From DASUHT01 sp051955775 (GTDB lineage Bacteria; Actinomycetota; Thermoleophilia; Gaiellales; JAICJC01): a DNA stretch of 15,599 nucleotides. The notes under the pieces are model-generated. The model saw only the letters and a list, made by a program, of their open reading frames with translations. It was not told the DNA's origin and did not search any database. This document shows positions 1 to 6,816 of the stretch, in pieces. The DNA lies in assembly GCA_051955775.1 (NCBI GenBank), contig JBQCGJ010000310.1:1-15599 (forward strand). Reading direction: 5' to 3'. Both the position numbers and the translations under genes were made by a program. Positions within the stretch are counted from its first letter, which is position 1; each line of letters starts with the position of its first letter.

Positions 1-822
1 GCCCGCGTCGACGCGCTGCGGTCGATCGGCGGCTTCGACGGCCGCGTGCCGTACTGCGCCGACTGGCTGGCCTGGATGCAGCTCGCGCTTCGCCACGACG
101 TGGCGATGGCCCACCAGCATCTCGTGCGCTGGCGCCAGCACCCGGACAGCGGCACGAGCGAGTCGCTGGTCTCGGCAAGCTACGCGATCGAGGATCCCGC
201 GGCGCTTCGCCGGGCGCTCGCCGACGACGCCTTCCCGGCAGCATGGCGTGAGCTGCGCGCGCCGATGCTCGCCGCCTGCCTGACCCGCACGGCAACGCAC
301 CTCGAGCGCGACGGCCACCGGCGGGCGGCCCACGGGCCGGCCGCCCTCGGCCTGGCCGTGCAGGCGCTCGCTCTGGCGCCTGCCGAGGAGGCTCTGCACG
401 CGCTCGTGGTCGGACTGGCGGTCGCCGCCGGGCAGTCCCGGCCGCATGTCCCGGTCGAGCTGGTGGCCGCCCCGGGAGACGACGCCGCCGCATTGGCGGA
501 GGCGCTCGGCCTGGCCCGCAGACTGCGTACGGGCGGGCTGCTTCGATCCTTCGTGGTGACGGTTCCGGCGGCGCTGCTCGAGCGCTCCGCAGCCGCCATC
601 GAGGACGACCTGACCCGCAACGGCGACATCGACGTCGACCTGGTTGCCGCAGTGGACGCGAGCCCCCTGCTGCGGCCGGGGATGCTGACGGCCGCGGCGC
701 TGGGATCGACAGAGGCCTCCCTGGCGGAGTCCCTCGGCATCCCGGTGGCCGGCCTGGCCTGGCCGGATCCGTTCGCCCGCGAGCCCGACGCGGACGTGAC
801 CGCGTGGCAGGCCGCTGCGTGA
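1..822 (+). CDS. Glycosyltransferase family 2, C-terminal part (5' truncated)
   Basis: The frame is open from base 1 and ends with TGA at 820-822, so the gene begins upstream of the window. The first residues (GGFDGRVPYCADW, then a run of hydrophobic and Arg residues) match the end of a GT-A fold family-2 glycosyltransferase, where a Gly-Gly-Phe-Asp segment precedes an Asp-Trp motif close to the catalytic base. The Asp-rich metal-binding motif must lie outside the window. About 200 further residues, mostly Ala/Leu helical, follow; their last 90 (VDLVAAVDASPLLRPGML region) loosely resemble the C-terminus of the next gene. The stop overlaps the next gene's GTG as GTGA, so the two are probably translated together. 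The product likely transfers a sugar from a nucleotide donor in cell-surface glycan synthesis; substrate unknown. GTG codons such as base 46 are internal and not the true start. Confidence 0.8.
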   Translation, partial: ARVDALRSIGGFDGRVPYCADWLAWMQLALRHDVAMAHQHLVRWRQHPDSGTSESLVSASYAIEDPAALRRALADDAFPAAWRELRAPMLAACLTRTATHLERDGHRRAAHGPAALGLAVQALALAPAEEALHALVVGLAVAAGQSRPHVPVELVAAPGDDAAALAEALGLARRLRTGGLLRSFVVTVPAALLERSAAAIEDDLTRNGDIDVDLVAAVDASPLLRPGMLTAAALGSTEASLAESLGIPVAGLAWPDPFAREPDADVTAWQAAA

Positions 823-3800
823 CGAGCCCTCGGGTCACGGTCGCACTCGCGACGTACAACCGCGAGGCGTACCTGGCCGAGGCGATCCGCAGCGTGCTCG
901 ACCAGGACTTCGCGGACTTCGAGCTGCTGGTGTGCGACAACGCGTCCACCGACGGCACCCGCGAGCTGGTGGCGAGCTTCGGCGATCCCCGCATCCGCTA
1001 CCTGCGGAACCCCGAGAACCTGGGCATGGTGGCCTCCTGGAACCGGCTGGTCGAGGAGGCGCGGGGCGAGCTGATCGCCAACCTGTGCGACGACGACCTG
1101 TGCCTGCCGGGGCGGCTGGCCCGCCAGGCGGAGGTATTCGACGCCCACCCGGACACCGACATCGTGCACGGCGACGCGCAGGTGATCGACGAGCGGGGCC
1201 GCCCGGCCGGCGCCTGGCCGAGCCGCGAGTTCGCCCCCGGCGAGCTGCTGCACATGCTGGTGCGCTCGCACAACCACCTGATCTACCCCAGCACCGTCAT
1301 CCACCGCAGGGTGTTCGACCGGCTCGGCCGGTACACCGAGGGATACGCCATCGCGGCCGACTTCGACCTGTGGCTGAGGGCGGCCGCTGCGGGCATGCAC
1401 TTCCGGCACACCGCCGGCGGCCCCGTGGTCGGGTTCCGCCGCCACCCGGGCGCCGGATCCCACGAGTCGCGCCGGGACATCGAGGTCGACGAGGTGCAGC
1501 GGGTCCTGGAGTCGGCACTCGAGCGGGAAGGCTGGCAGGCGCTGGCGCCGGAGGCGGTGGACGAGCGCGACGCGCGCCTGGTGCTGGCGGAGGCCCTGGC
1601 GACCCGCGGGCTGCCGCTGCCCGGGCTGGCCGCACGGTTGCGCGATCAGGCCGACGACGGCCGCCCGCGGATCATGCTCACGTCGTACGGATACGACGAT
1701 TCGGGTGGCGGCACCATCGTGCCCAGGCTGCTGTCGCAGGAGCTGGCCCGCCGCGGCTGGGACGTGACGGTGTTCCATGCCGCCGTGAAGCGGCTGGACG
1801 GCCAGCCGGCCTACGCGGTGCGGGAGTGGCGCGACAACGGCGTGCGGCTGATCGGCGTGTTCAACCGCCCGCACGGGCTGCTCGACCTGGGCCATCCCGA
1901 GCGCGAGGTCGACGACCCGCCGATCACACGGGCCTTCGCCGAGGCGCTCGACCGGGTGCGGCCCGATGTCGTGCACTTCCACAATCTGCACAACCTGGGT
2001 GCGGCGCTGATCGACGAGGCGTCCGTGCGCGGCATCCCGGCCTACTTCTCGACGCACAACTACTGGCTCCTGTGCGCACGCAATTACCTCTACACCGAGA
2101 CGCTCGATCTGTGCGCGGGGCCCGGCGACGGCACGGCCTGTGCGAGCTGCGTCGGCTCCCGTGACCCCGAGGCGTACCGCCGCCGGATGAGCGAGATACG
2201 CGGCCGCTCCACGCGTGGGCTGGATCGCATCCTGGCGGTCTCGGAGGCGATGCGGCGAACGCTGACGGCGTCCGGCTACCCGGCCGAGATGATCGACGTG
2301 GTGCACCAGGCGATGCCCCACGACGGGGTGATCTGGGAGGCGCTGGGGCGCGACCGGGCGCCTGGCAGGGTGGGCGATGAGCTGACGGTGGGCTTCTTCG
2401 GCACGGTGCTGCCGCACAAGGGGCCGAGCCTGCTGGTCGATGCCGCCCAGATCACGCAACGGCGCGTGCGGGTGAAGGTGTTCGGCGAGATCCCGCCGGC
2501 CTTCGCAGAGGCGCTTCGATCGCGCGACGCCCGCGGGGTTGTCGAGTTGCGCGGCGGCTTCTCGCACGACCAGTTGCCTGACCTCCTGGCCGAGGTCGAC
2601 GTGGCCGTGATCCCGTCGCTGTGGTGGGACTGCGCGCCGCTCATGACCACGGAGTGTCTGGCGGGACGGGTGCCGGTTCTGGCGGCCCGCATGGGCGGGA
2701 TCCCGGACTTTGTGCGGGACGGCGAGGACGGCCTGCTGTTCGACGGCCGGGACGCCGGCGACCTGGCCGAGAAGCTGGACCGCCTGGCCTCCGAGCCGGG
2801 GCTGGTGGAGCAGCTGCAGGCCGGCATCCAGGAACCGCCCGCGTTCGCCGCCTACGTGGACGAGCTGGAGGGGTACTACCGCGGACTGCGGCCCGGCCGC
2901 TCGACGGCCGGCCGTGCGCCGCTGACCGTGTCCTGGCAGGGCGACCACACGTCGCTGCAGAGCCTGGCCGGGGTCAACCGCCACGCGTGCGAGGGGTTGG
3001 AGGCCGATCCGGGGATCGCCGTGGCCCGCATCGAGCGGGAGCGGCATGCCGAGACCCTGCCGCTGCCGGCGCAGGTCGAGGTGCGCCATCAGTACCCGCC
3101 CGACCTGCGGCCGGCCCGATCGGGACGGCTGGCGGTGATCCAGCCGTGGGAGTTCGGCGCGGTGCCCCGCGATTGGGTCGAGCCGATCACCCGCAACGTG
3201 GACGAGCTGTGGGTGCCCAGCGAGTACGTGCGGCGCATGTACCTGGACGCCGGCATCCCCGCCGACCGGGTGACCGTGATCCCCAACGGCGTCGCCGTCG
3301 ACCGGTTCACGCCGGACGGGCCGCGGCTCGACCTGGAAACGGGCACGGGCACCGTGTTCCTGTTCGTGGGCGGCCTGATCTCACGCAAGGGGCCCGACCT
3401 GGCCGTCGCCGCCTATCAGCAGGCGTTCGCGGGCCGCGGCGACGTCACCCTGGTGATCAAGGACTTCGGGGCCGACAGCATCTACTCGGCGGTGGACCGC
3501 TCGCGGCTGCGCGAGTGGGCCGCCTGCGGACAGCTGCCGCGCATCGTCTACCTCGACCGCGACCTGTCCGACGACGAGATGGCCGCCCTGTACCGGCGGT
3601 GCGACGTGTTGCTTCACCCATACCGCGGCGAGGGCTTCGGGATGCCGGTGCTGGAGGCGATGGCGTGCGGCCTGCCGGTGATCGTGACGGCCGGCGGCCC
3701 GACCGACGAGTTCGTGCCCGACGAGGCATGCTGGCGCGTGCGCTCGACCGTCAGGCACGAGACCGAGCAGCGATACGAGCACATCGAGACGCACGGGTTC

Positions 3801-4430
3801 CCGTACCTGCTGGAGCCCGACGGAGGCCACCTGTGCGAGCTGCTGGCCGAGGCGGACCGTGACGCGGATGCAAGGCGAGCCCGCGGCCGGGCCGGAGCCG
3901 AGGCCGCCCGGGCGCTTTCGTGGCGGGCGGTGGCCGCCCGCTACCGCGAGCGCATCGTGGAGCTCGCGCAGCGACAGCCGCTGAGCGCGCGGCTCGACGA
4001 GTCGCCGCTCGAGCTCGAGGAAGCCGCGCTGCGCGTGCTCGCCACCCCGGCGTGGCGCGGCCACGACCGGCTCGGCGAGCTGCTGGAGGCGTGGGTCCAG
4101 GCCGCCCGGCCCGAGACCGGCGCCTGTCTCTTCCTGCTCGCCGACCCGCGCACGGCGGGTTCCGAGGACGAGTGCACGGAGCGGGTGCTGGCCGCTGCGA
4201 CGGCCCGCGGGGTGACCCTGGACGGCTGCGCGGACATCACCATCCTGCGCCACCCGCTGACGGGCGGAGACGAGCTTCGGCTGCACGCTGCGGTGGACGC
4301 CTACGTGCCGCTCGGCCGCAGCTCCGACCCGCATTCCCGGCTGGCACTGACGGCCGGCAGGCCGGTGCTCGATCCCACCGCGGGCGCGATCGGCGGGTGG
4401 CTGGAGTCGGCCGCTTGGCGCGCGGCCTAG
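819..4430 (+). CDS. Three-module glycosyltransferase (GT2-GT4-GT4)
   Basis: A 1203-residue protein if GTG 819 is the start; it overlaps the upstream stop as GTGA. GTG 804 in the same frame would add five residues. Residues 1-230 form a GT-A family-2 domain (VTVALATYNREAYL at the N-terminus; metal-binding Asp91-Asp93 in LCDDDLCLPGRL). Residues ~280-690 form a GT-B family-4 domain, including a Cys-x-x-Cys loop (ACASC) and WWDCAPLMTTE, where Asp604 replaces the first Glu of the usual E-x7-E motif. Residues ~700-1050 are a second family-4 domain with the intact motif EGFGMPVLEAMA (Glu938, Glu946). About 140 C-terminal residues have no assigned fold and resemble the end of the preceding gene. No signal peptide or membrane segment is visible, so it is probably cytoplasmic. 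It likely adds two or three sugars in turn to one glycan acceptor; linkages cannot be read from sequence. Its stop overlaps that of the convergent membrane gene. Confidence 0.88.
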   Translation: MTSPRVTVALATYNREAYLAEAIRSVLDQDFADFELLVCDNASTDGTRELVASFGDPRIRYLRNPENLGMVASWNRLVEEARGELIANLCDDDLCLPGRLARQAEVFDAHPDTDIVHGDAQVIDERGRPAGAWPSREFAPGELLHMLVRSHNHLIYPSTVIHRRVFDRLGRYTEGYAIAADFDLWLRAAAAGMHFRHTAGGPVVGFRRHPGAGSHESRRDIEVDEVQRVLESALEREGWQALAPEAVDERDARLVLAEALATRGLPLPGLAARLRDQADDGRPRIMLTSYGYDDSGGGTIVPRLLSQELARRGWDVTVFHAAVKRLDGQPAYAVREWRDNGVRLIGVFNRPHGLLDLGHPEREVDDPPITRAFAEALDRVRPDVVHFHNLHNLGAALIDEASVRGIPAYFSTHNYWLLCARNYLYTETLDLCAGPGDGTACASCVGSRDPEAYRRRMSEIRGRSTRGLDRILAVSEAMRRTLTASGYPAEMIDVVHQAMPHDGVIWEALGRDRAPGRVGDELTVGFFGTVLPHKGPSLLVDAAQITQRRVRVKVFGEIPPAFAEALRSRDARGVVELRGGFSHDQLPDLLAEVDVAVIPSLWWDCAPLMTTECLAGRVPVLAARMGGIPDFVRDGEDGLLFDGRDAGDLAEKLDRLASEPGLVEQLQAGIQEPPAFAAYVDELEGYYRGLRPGRSTAGRAPLTVSWQGDHTSLQSLAGVNRHACEGLEADPGIAVARIERERHAETLPLPAQVEVRHQYPPDLRPARSGRLAVIQPWEFGAVPRDWVEPITRNVDELWVPSEYVRRMYLDAGIPADRVTVIPNGVAVDRFTPDGPRLDLETGTGTVFLFVGGLISRKGPDLAVAAYQQAFAGRGDVTLVIKDFGADSIYSAVDRSRLREWAACGQLPRIVYLDRDLSDDEMAALYRRCDVLLHPYRGEGFGMPVLEAMACGLPVIVTAGGPTDEFVPDEACWRVRSTVRHETEQRYEHIETHGFPYLLEPDGGHLCELLAEADRDADARRARGRAGAEAARALSWRAVAARYRERIVELAQRQPLSARLDESPLELEEAALRVLATPAWRGHDRLGELLEAWVQAARPETGACLFLLADPRTAGSEDECTERVLAAATARGVTLDGCADITILRHPLTGGDELRLHAAVDAYVPLGRSSDPHSRLALTAGRPVLDPTAGAIGGWLESAAWRAA

Positions 4431-4762
4431 CCTGAGCTGCGGTCGTTCGAGAGGATGACCGTCACCGTCACCGCGGCCACCGCGGCGACGCCGATCAGCC
4501 CCATCTCGACCAGCAGGAACGCCTTCGGCGAGGCGACGCCGACCAGGAAGAAGTAGAGCGTCGAGACCATCCCGCACAGCAGCGCCGAGACGCTGCCGAC
4601 CAGGCCCATGCACTTGGCCAGCTTGAATGCGGCCGCGCCGGGCTGACCGGGTGTCATGCTCATCGGCACGGCGAAGCCCGCAGCCATGATGCACCCGAAC
4701 GCCGACATGAACACTGCCACCATGGCGGTCTTCGCAAAGATGGACAGCAGATCGACCCCCAT
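4427..4762 (-). CDS. Small three-helix membrane protein, function unknown
   Basis: A 111-residue protein starting at ATG 4762. Three hydrophobic segments lie at about residues 8-30, 49-76 and 80-104, separated by short polar loops (PMSMTPGQPG and VASPKA), with a short polar tail ending NDRSSG. I do not recognise the family, and no catalytic motif is visible; an integral membrane protein is the only safe statement. The start has no usable Shine-Dalgarno (GGGAG lies only 2 nt away), but TATGAT sits 8 nt upstream, so the mRNA may be leaderless. It lies downstream of, and on the same strand as, the Gly-x-x-x repeat protein gene, separated by a 98 bp repeat-rich gap. Its stop overlaps the convergent glycosyltransferase stop by four bases, leaving no room for a terminator between the two genes. 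Confidence 0.75.
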   Translation of the reverse strand: MGVDLLSIFAKTAMVAVFMSAFGCIMAAGFAVPMSMTPGQPGAAAFKLAKCMGLVGSVSALLCGMVSTLYFFLVGVASPKAFLLVEMGLIGVAAVAAVTVTVILSNDRSSG

Positions 4763-4770
4763 CGCTCCCG

Positions 4771-4776
4771 ATCATA
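4771..4776 (-). promoter_or_regulatory. -10 element of a probable leaderless promoter for the three-helix membrane gene
   Basis: On the minus strand TATGAT is followed by 8 nt and then the ATG at 4762. It is one base from the consensus TATAAT, and the spacing would start transcription at or next to the ATG. With a 17-nt spacer the -35 position would be 4794-4799 (GGGTGG), which does not resemble TTGACA but is one of the CGGGTGG repeats. The promoter may therefore need an activator bound there. Confidence 0.5.
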
Positions 4777-4793
4777 CGCGATCCGCGCCAGTA

Positions 4794-4844
4794 CCACCCG
4801 GGCTACCCGGCAGATCCACCCGAATCCCACCCGTACCCCTACCC
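4794..4844 (-). repeat. CGGGTGG repeat cluster with G-quadruplex motif
   Basis: The minus strand carries CGGGTGG three times (4794-4800, 4816-4822, 4827-4833), with starts 22 and 11 bp apart, i.e. about two and one helical turns. A variant, CGGGTAG, lies at 4803-4809. Seven runs of three or more G occur in 51 bases. The last four (4826-4844: G3-TA-G4-TAC-G3-T-G3, read 5' to 3' on the minus strand) satisfy the canonical G-quadruplex pattern with loops of 2, 3 and 1 nt. The cluster ends over the expected -35 of the membrane-protein promoter, so it could be a protein-binding array, a quadruplex switch, or both. The repeats are seen; the function is inferred. Confidence 0.45.
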
Positions 4845-4855
4845 AAATGGGTGGG
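4826..4855 (-). terminator. Possible stem-loop after the Gly-x-x-x repeat gene
   Basis: Immediately beyond the stop of the gene ending at 4861, CCCACCC (minus strand, 4849-4855) can pair with GGGTGGG (4826-4832) around a 16-nt loop. No T-run follows, so it is not a standard intrinsic terminator. The same G residues form the G-quadruplex motif, so the two structures would exclude each other. Confidence 0.22.
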
Positions 4856-4860
4856 TGTGG

Positions 4861-5271
4861 TCAGCGGCCGGCGCGTCTGCCGCCGGCGGCTTTCAACCCC
4901 GCCGCATACCCGGCGGCCCAGCCCATCCGGTAACCATCCGTGCGGCCGGTGGCGGACCCGGTGCGGTTGCCCCGCTTGACGCCGACGCGGTAGCCCTTGC
5001 GGTACCCGCGCCTGTGTCCGACGTTGAATCCGGCCTTGCGCCCGGCGGCAACGCCCTTCTGGTATCCCGCCTGCTGGCCCCGCGCGAAGGCCGATTCCCG
5101 GGCCTGCTGGATCACGGATTTGGAGGTCGGAGTGCCGGCTGCCATCGACCACGCGGCCACGCCGACCGCGGTGGCGGTCGCGGCGGACAGCGTAAAGGCC
5201 AGCATCAGTCCCGCGAGGCTGAGCCCCGGCAGCGCCCCCATTGAGCGCCGAGCTGAGTTCGATGCGGCCAC
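4861..5271 (-). CDS. Membrane-anchored basic Gly-x-x-x repeat protein
   Basis: A 136-residue protein starting at GTG 5271; upstream AAGGAG (10 nt away) and GGGG (4 nt away) support this start over longer ORF versions that run into gltX. Residues ~15-41 are one hydrophobic segment, an uncleaved anchor or signal peptide. From Gly65 to Gly125 every fourth residue is glycine, sixteen in a row, and Ala57, Ala61 and Ala129 extend the period. The tract to the C-terminus has about 17 Lys/Arg but only one acidic residue (Asp112), with Tyr, Phe, Trp or Val often following the glycines. Comparable Gly-x3 tracts are known in FliH and in eukaryotic Yae1/Lto1 proteins, where they pack helices together; no other part of this protein resembles those families. 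Glycine codons and flanking residues vary, so selection on the protein rather than recent DNA slippage maintains the period. Function unknown; helix packing with a partner or binding of an anionic polymer is inference. Confidence 0.78.
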   Translation of the reverse strand: MAASNSARRSMGALPGLSLAGLMLAFTLSAATATAVGVAAWSMAAGTPTSKSVIQQARESAFARGQQAGYQKGVAAGRKAGFNVGHRRGYRKGYRVGVKRGNRTGSATGRTDGYRMGWAAGYAAGLKAAGGRRAGR

Positions 5272-5301
5272 GGTACCCCTGCTCCTTTTCCGCTCTTTCC
5301 G

Positions 5302-5330
5302 ATAATCCTCCCACAGTCGGACGAGCGCAA
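5302..5330 (-). promoter_or_regulatory. Candidate promoter for the Gly-x-x-x repeat gene
   Basis: In the 88 bp between gltX and the repeat gene the minus strand reads TTGCGC (5325-5330), a 17-nt spacer, then GATTAT (5302-5307), about 30 nt before the GTG. The hexamers match the -35 and -10 consensus only in part. The gap is less GC-rich than its surroundings, which suits a promoter. Read-through from gltX is the alternative. Confidence 0.3.
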
Positions 5331-5359
5331 GTGCCTTCCCTGACAAGATTTTTGGGCAG

Positions 5360-6784
5360 CTATGACAGCCGTTCGATCGCCGAGTCCAGCCGGGCCAGCG
5401 ACTCCTCGCGGCCCAGCAGCTCCAGGCTCTCGAAAAGACCGGGCGACACCGTGGTGCCGGTAATTGCAACCCTCACCGGGGCGAACAGCACCCGCGGCTT
5501 GAGCCCGGTGGCCTCGCAGGCCGCGCGCAGAGCCCGCTCAATGGCCTCGGCCGTCCACTCGACGACCTCGCCCAGCGCCAGCCGGGCGGCTACCAGCGCG
5601 CGGCCGGCCTCCGGGTCGGACGACACCCGATCCCACGCCTCAGGGCGGATGTCGACCGGGCCGAACAGAAAGCCGGTCAGCCCCTCGAACTGAGACAGCA
5701 CGCGCAGCTTCTCCTGCACCAGTGGCGCGGCTTCCGCCACCCGCTGAGGCCGTTCGGCCAGCGGCGAGCCGGCGTAGCGCAGGAACTCGAGCACGGCGCT
5801 CGTGAACTCCTCGGGCGCCATGGCCCGCAGGTGCTCTCCGTTCAGCCACTCCAGCTTCTCCAGGTCGAACACGCCGGGGCTGGGGTTGACGCGCTCGATC
5901 GTGAACCGCTCGACCAGCTCCGGCCGGGTCATGAACGTCGTGCGGTCGTCGAAGCTCCAGCCCACCAGCGCCAGGTAATTGATCAGCGCGTCGGCCAGGA
6001 TCCCCAGGTCGCGCAGCTCCTCCACCGAGGACGCGCCGTGACGCTTCGAGAGGCGCTTGCGGTCAGCGCCCAGCACCATCGGCAGATGGCCGTAGGCGGG
6101 CGGGTCGGCGCCCAGGGCGGCGTACAGGGCGAGCTGGCGGGGCGTTGACGACAACAGGTCCTCGCCCCGGATGACGTACGTGACGCCCATCGCGATGTCG
6201 TCGAAGGGGTTCGCGAACTGATACGTCGGAGAGCCGTCCGAGCGCACGATCACGTGGTCGCCGAGCAGCGCGTTGTCCCATTCGATCCGGCCCCGCACGA
6301 GGTCGTCGATGACGGTCGCGCCGGCGGATGGCACCCGCAGCCGCACTGCGTGCGGACGGCCCTCGGCTTCGAACGCGTCGCGTTCGTCAGCGGTCAGCGA
6401 CGCGCATCGCCCGCCGTACACGAGCGGCAGTCCCGCCGCCTCGCGGCGCTTCCGTTCGGCCGCCAGCTCCTCGGCGGTGCAGTAGCAGTTGTACGCGGCG
6501 TCGCGGGCGATCAGCCCGCCCACGGCCTCACGGTACAGCTCGAACCGCTCGGTCTGCCGGAACGGGCCGTCGTCCCAGTCGATGCCCAGCCACCCCAGCA
6601 CCCGCAGCGCCTGCTCGATCGCACCCTCCGTCGAGCGCTCCGTGTCGGTGTCCTCGAAGCGCAGCACCACTCGGCCCTCGGAGTGCCGCGCGAACAGCCA
6701 GTTGTAGAGCAGGGTGCGCGCGCTCCCGACGTGCAGGAGCCCGGTCGGGCTGGGCGGCATGCGCACGCAGACTGGCCTCGTCAC
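5360..6784 (-). CDS. gltX: Glutamyl-tRNA synthetase
   Basis: A 474-residue class I aminoacyl-tRNA synthetase that charges tRNA-Glu (or also tRNA-Gln in organisms with the amidotransferase route) using ATP. The N-terminus has the HIGH-type signature PSPTGLLHVGSAR (HVGS at residues 18-21). The KMSKS-type loop is KRLSKR (243-248). A zinc site of the E. coli type is intact: Cys100, Cys102, Tyr123 and Cys127, with the same spacing as the bacterial enzyme. RFEDTDTER (42-50) and the anticodon-binding C-terminal half complete the family's usual length. The start is GTG 6784, just ahead of the signature; no strong ribosome-binding site is seen, only GGATGG 7 nt upstream. It is divergent from the endonuclease IV gene across 32 bp, so both promoters must lie in or near that gap. 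Whether it is discriminating or non-discriminating cannot be told from what is visible here. Confidence 0.97.
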   Translation of the reverse strand: MTRPVCVRMPPSPTGLLHVGSARTLLYNWLFARHSEGRVVLRFEDTDTERSTEGAIEQALRVLGWLGIDWDDGPFRQTERFELYREAVGGLIARDAAYNCYCTAEELAAERKRREAAGLPLVYGGRCASLTADERDAFEAEGRPHAVRLRVPSAGATVIDDLVRGRIEWDNALLGDHVIVRSDGSPTYQFANPFDDIAMGVTYVIRGEDLLSSTPRQLALYAALGADPPAYGHLPMVLGADRKRLSKRHGASSVEELRDLGILADALINYLALVGWSFDDRTTFMTRPELVERFTIERVNPSPGVFDLEKLEWLNGEHLRAMAPEEFTSAVLEFLRYAGSPLAERPQRVAEAAPLVQEKLRVLSQFEGLTGFLFGPVDIRPEAWDRVSSDPEAGRALVAARLALGEVVEWTAEAIERALRAACEATGLKPRVLFAPVRVAITGTTVSPGLFESLELLGREESLARLDSAIERLS

Positions 6785-6804
6785 GGGCGCACCATCCGCG
6801 CCGA

Positions 6805-6810
6805 TACGAT
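6805..6810 (+). promoter_or_regulatory. -10 element of a probable leaderless promoter for nfo
   Basis: TACGAT lies 6 nt before the ATG at 6817, and no Shine-Dalgarno sequence is present. The position fits transcription starting at the initiation codon. No recognisable -35 lies 17 nt upstream (CACGGG). The element is in the 32 bp shared with the divergent gltX start. Confidence 0.45.
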
Positions 6811-6816
6811 GGCGCG

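Noticed and set aside
180..3089. 969-codon open frame on the minus strand
   Set aside because: It is antisense to two well-supported glycosyltransferase genes; the translation is Arg/His/Pro/Gly-rich with no recognisable motif, typical of high-GC shadow frames.
5272..5469. 66-residue N-terminal extension of the Gly-x-x-x protein
   Set aside because: It overlaps the gltX 3' end in another frame; GTG 5271 has its own ribosome-binding sequence.
6328..6816. Long N-terminal extension of endonuclease IV
   Set aside because: It is antisense to gltX, has no family similarity, and the expected N-terminus begins exactly at ATG 6817.
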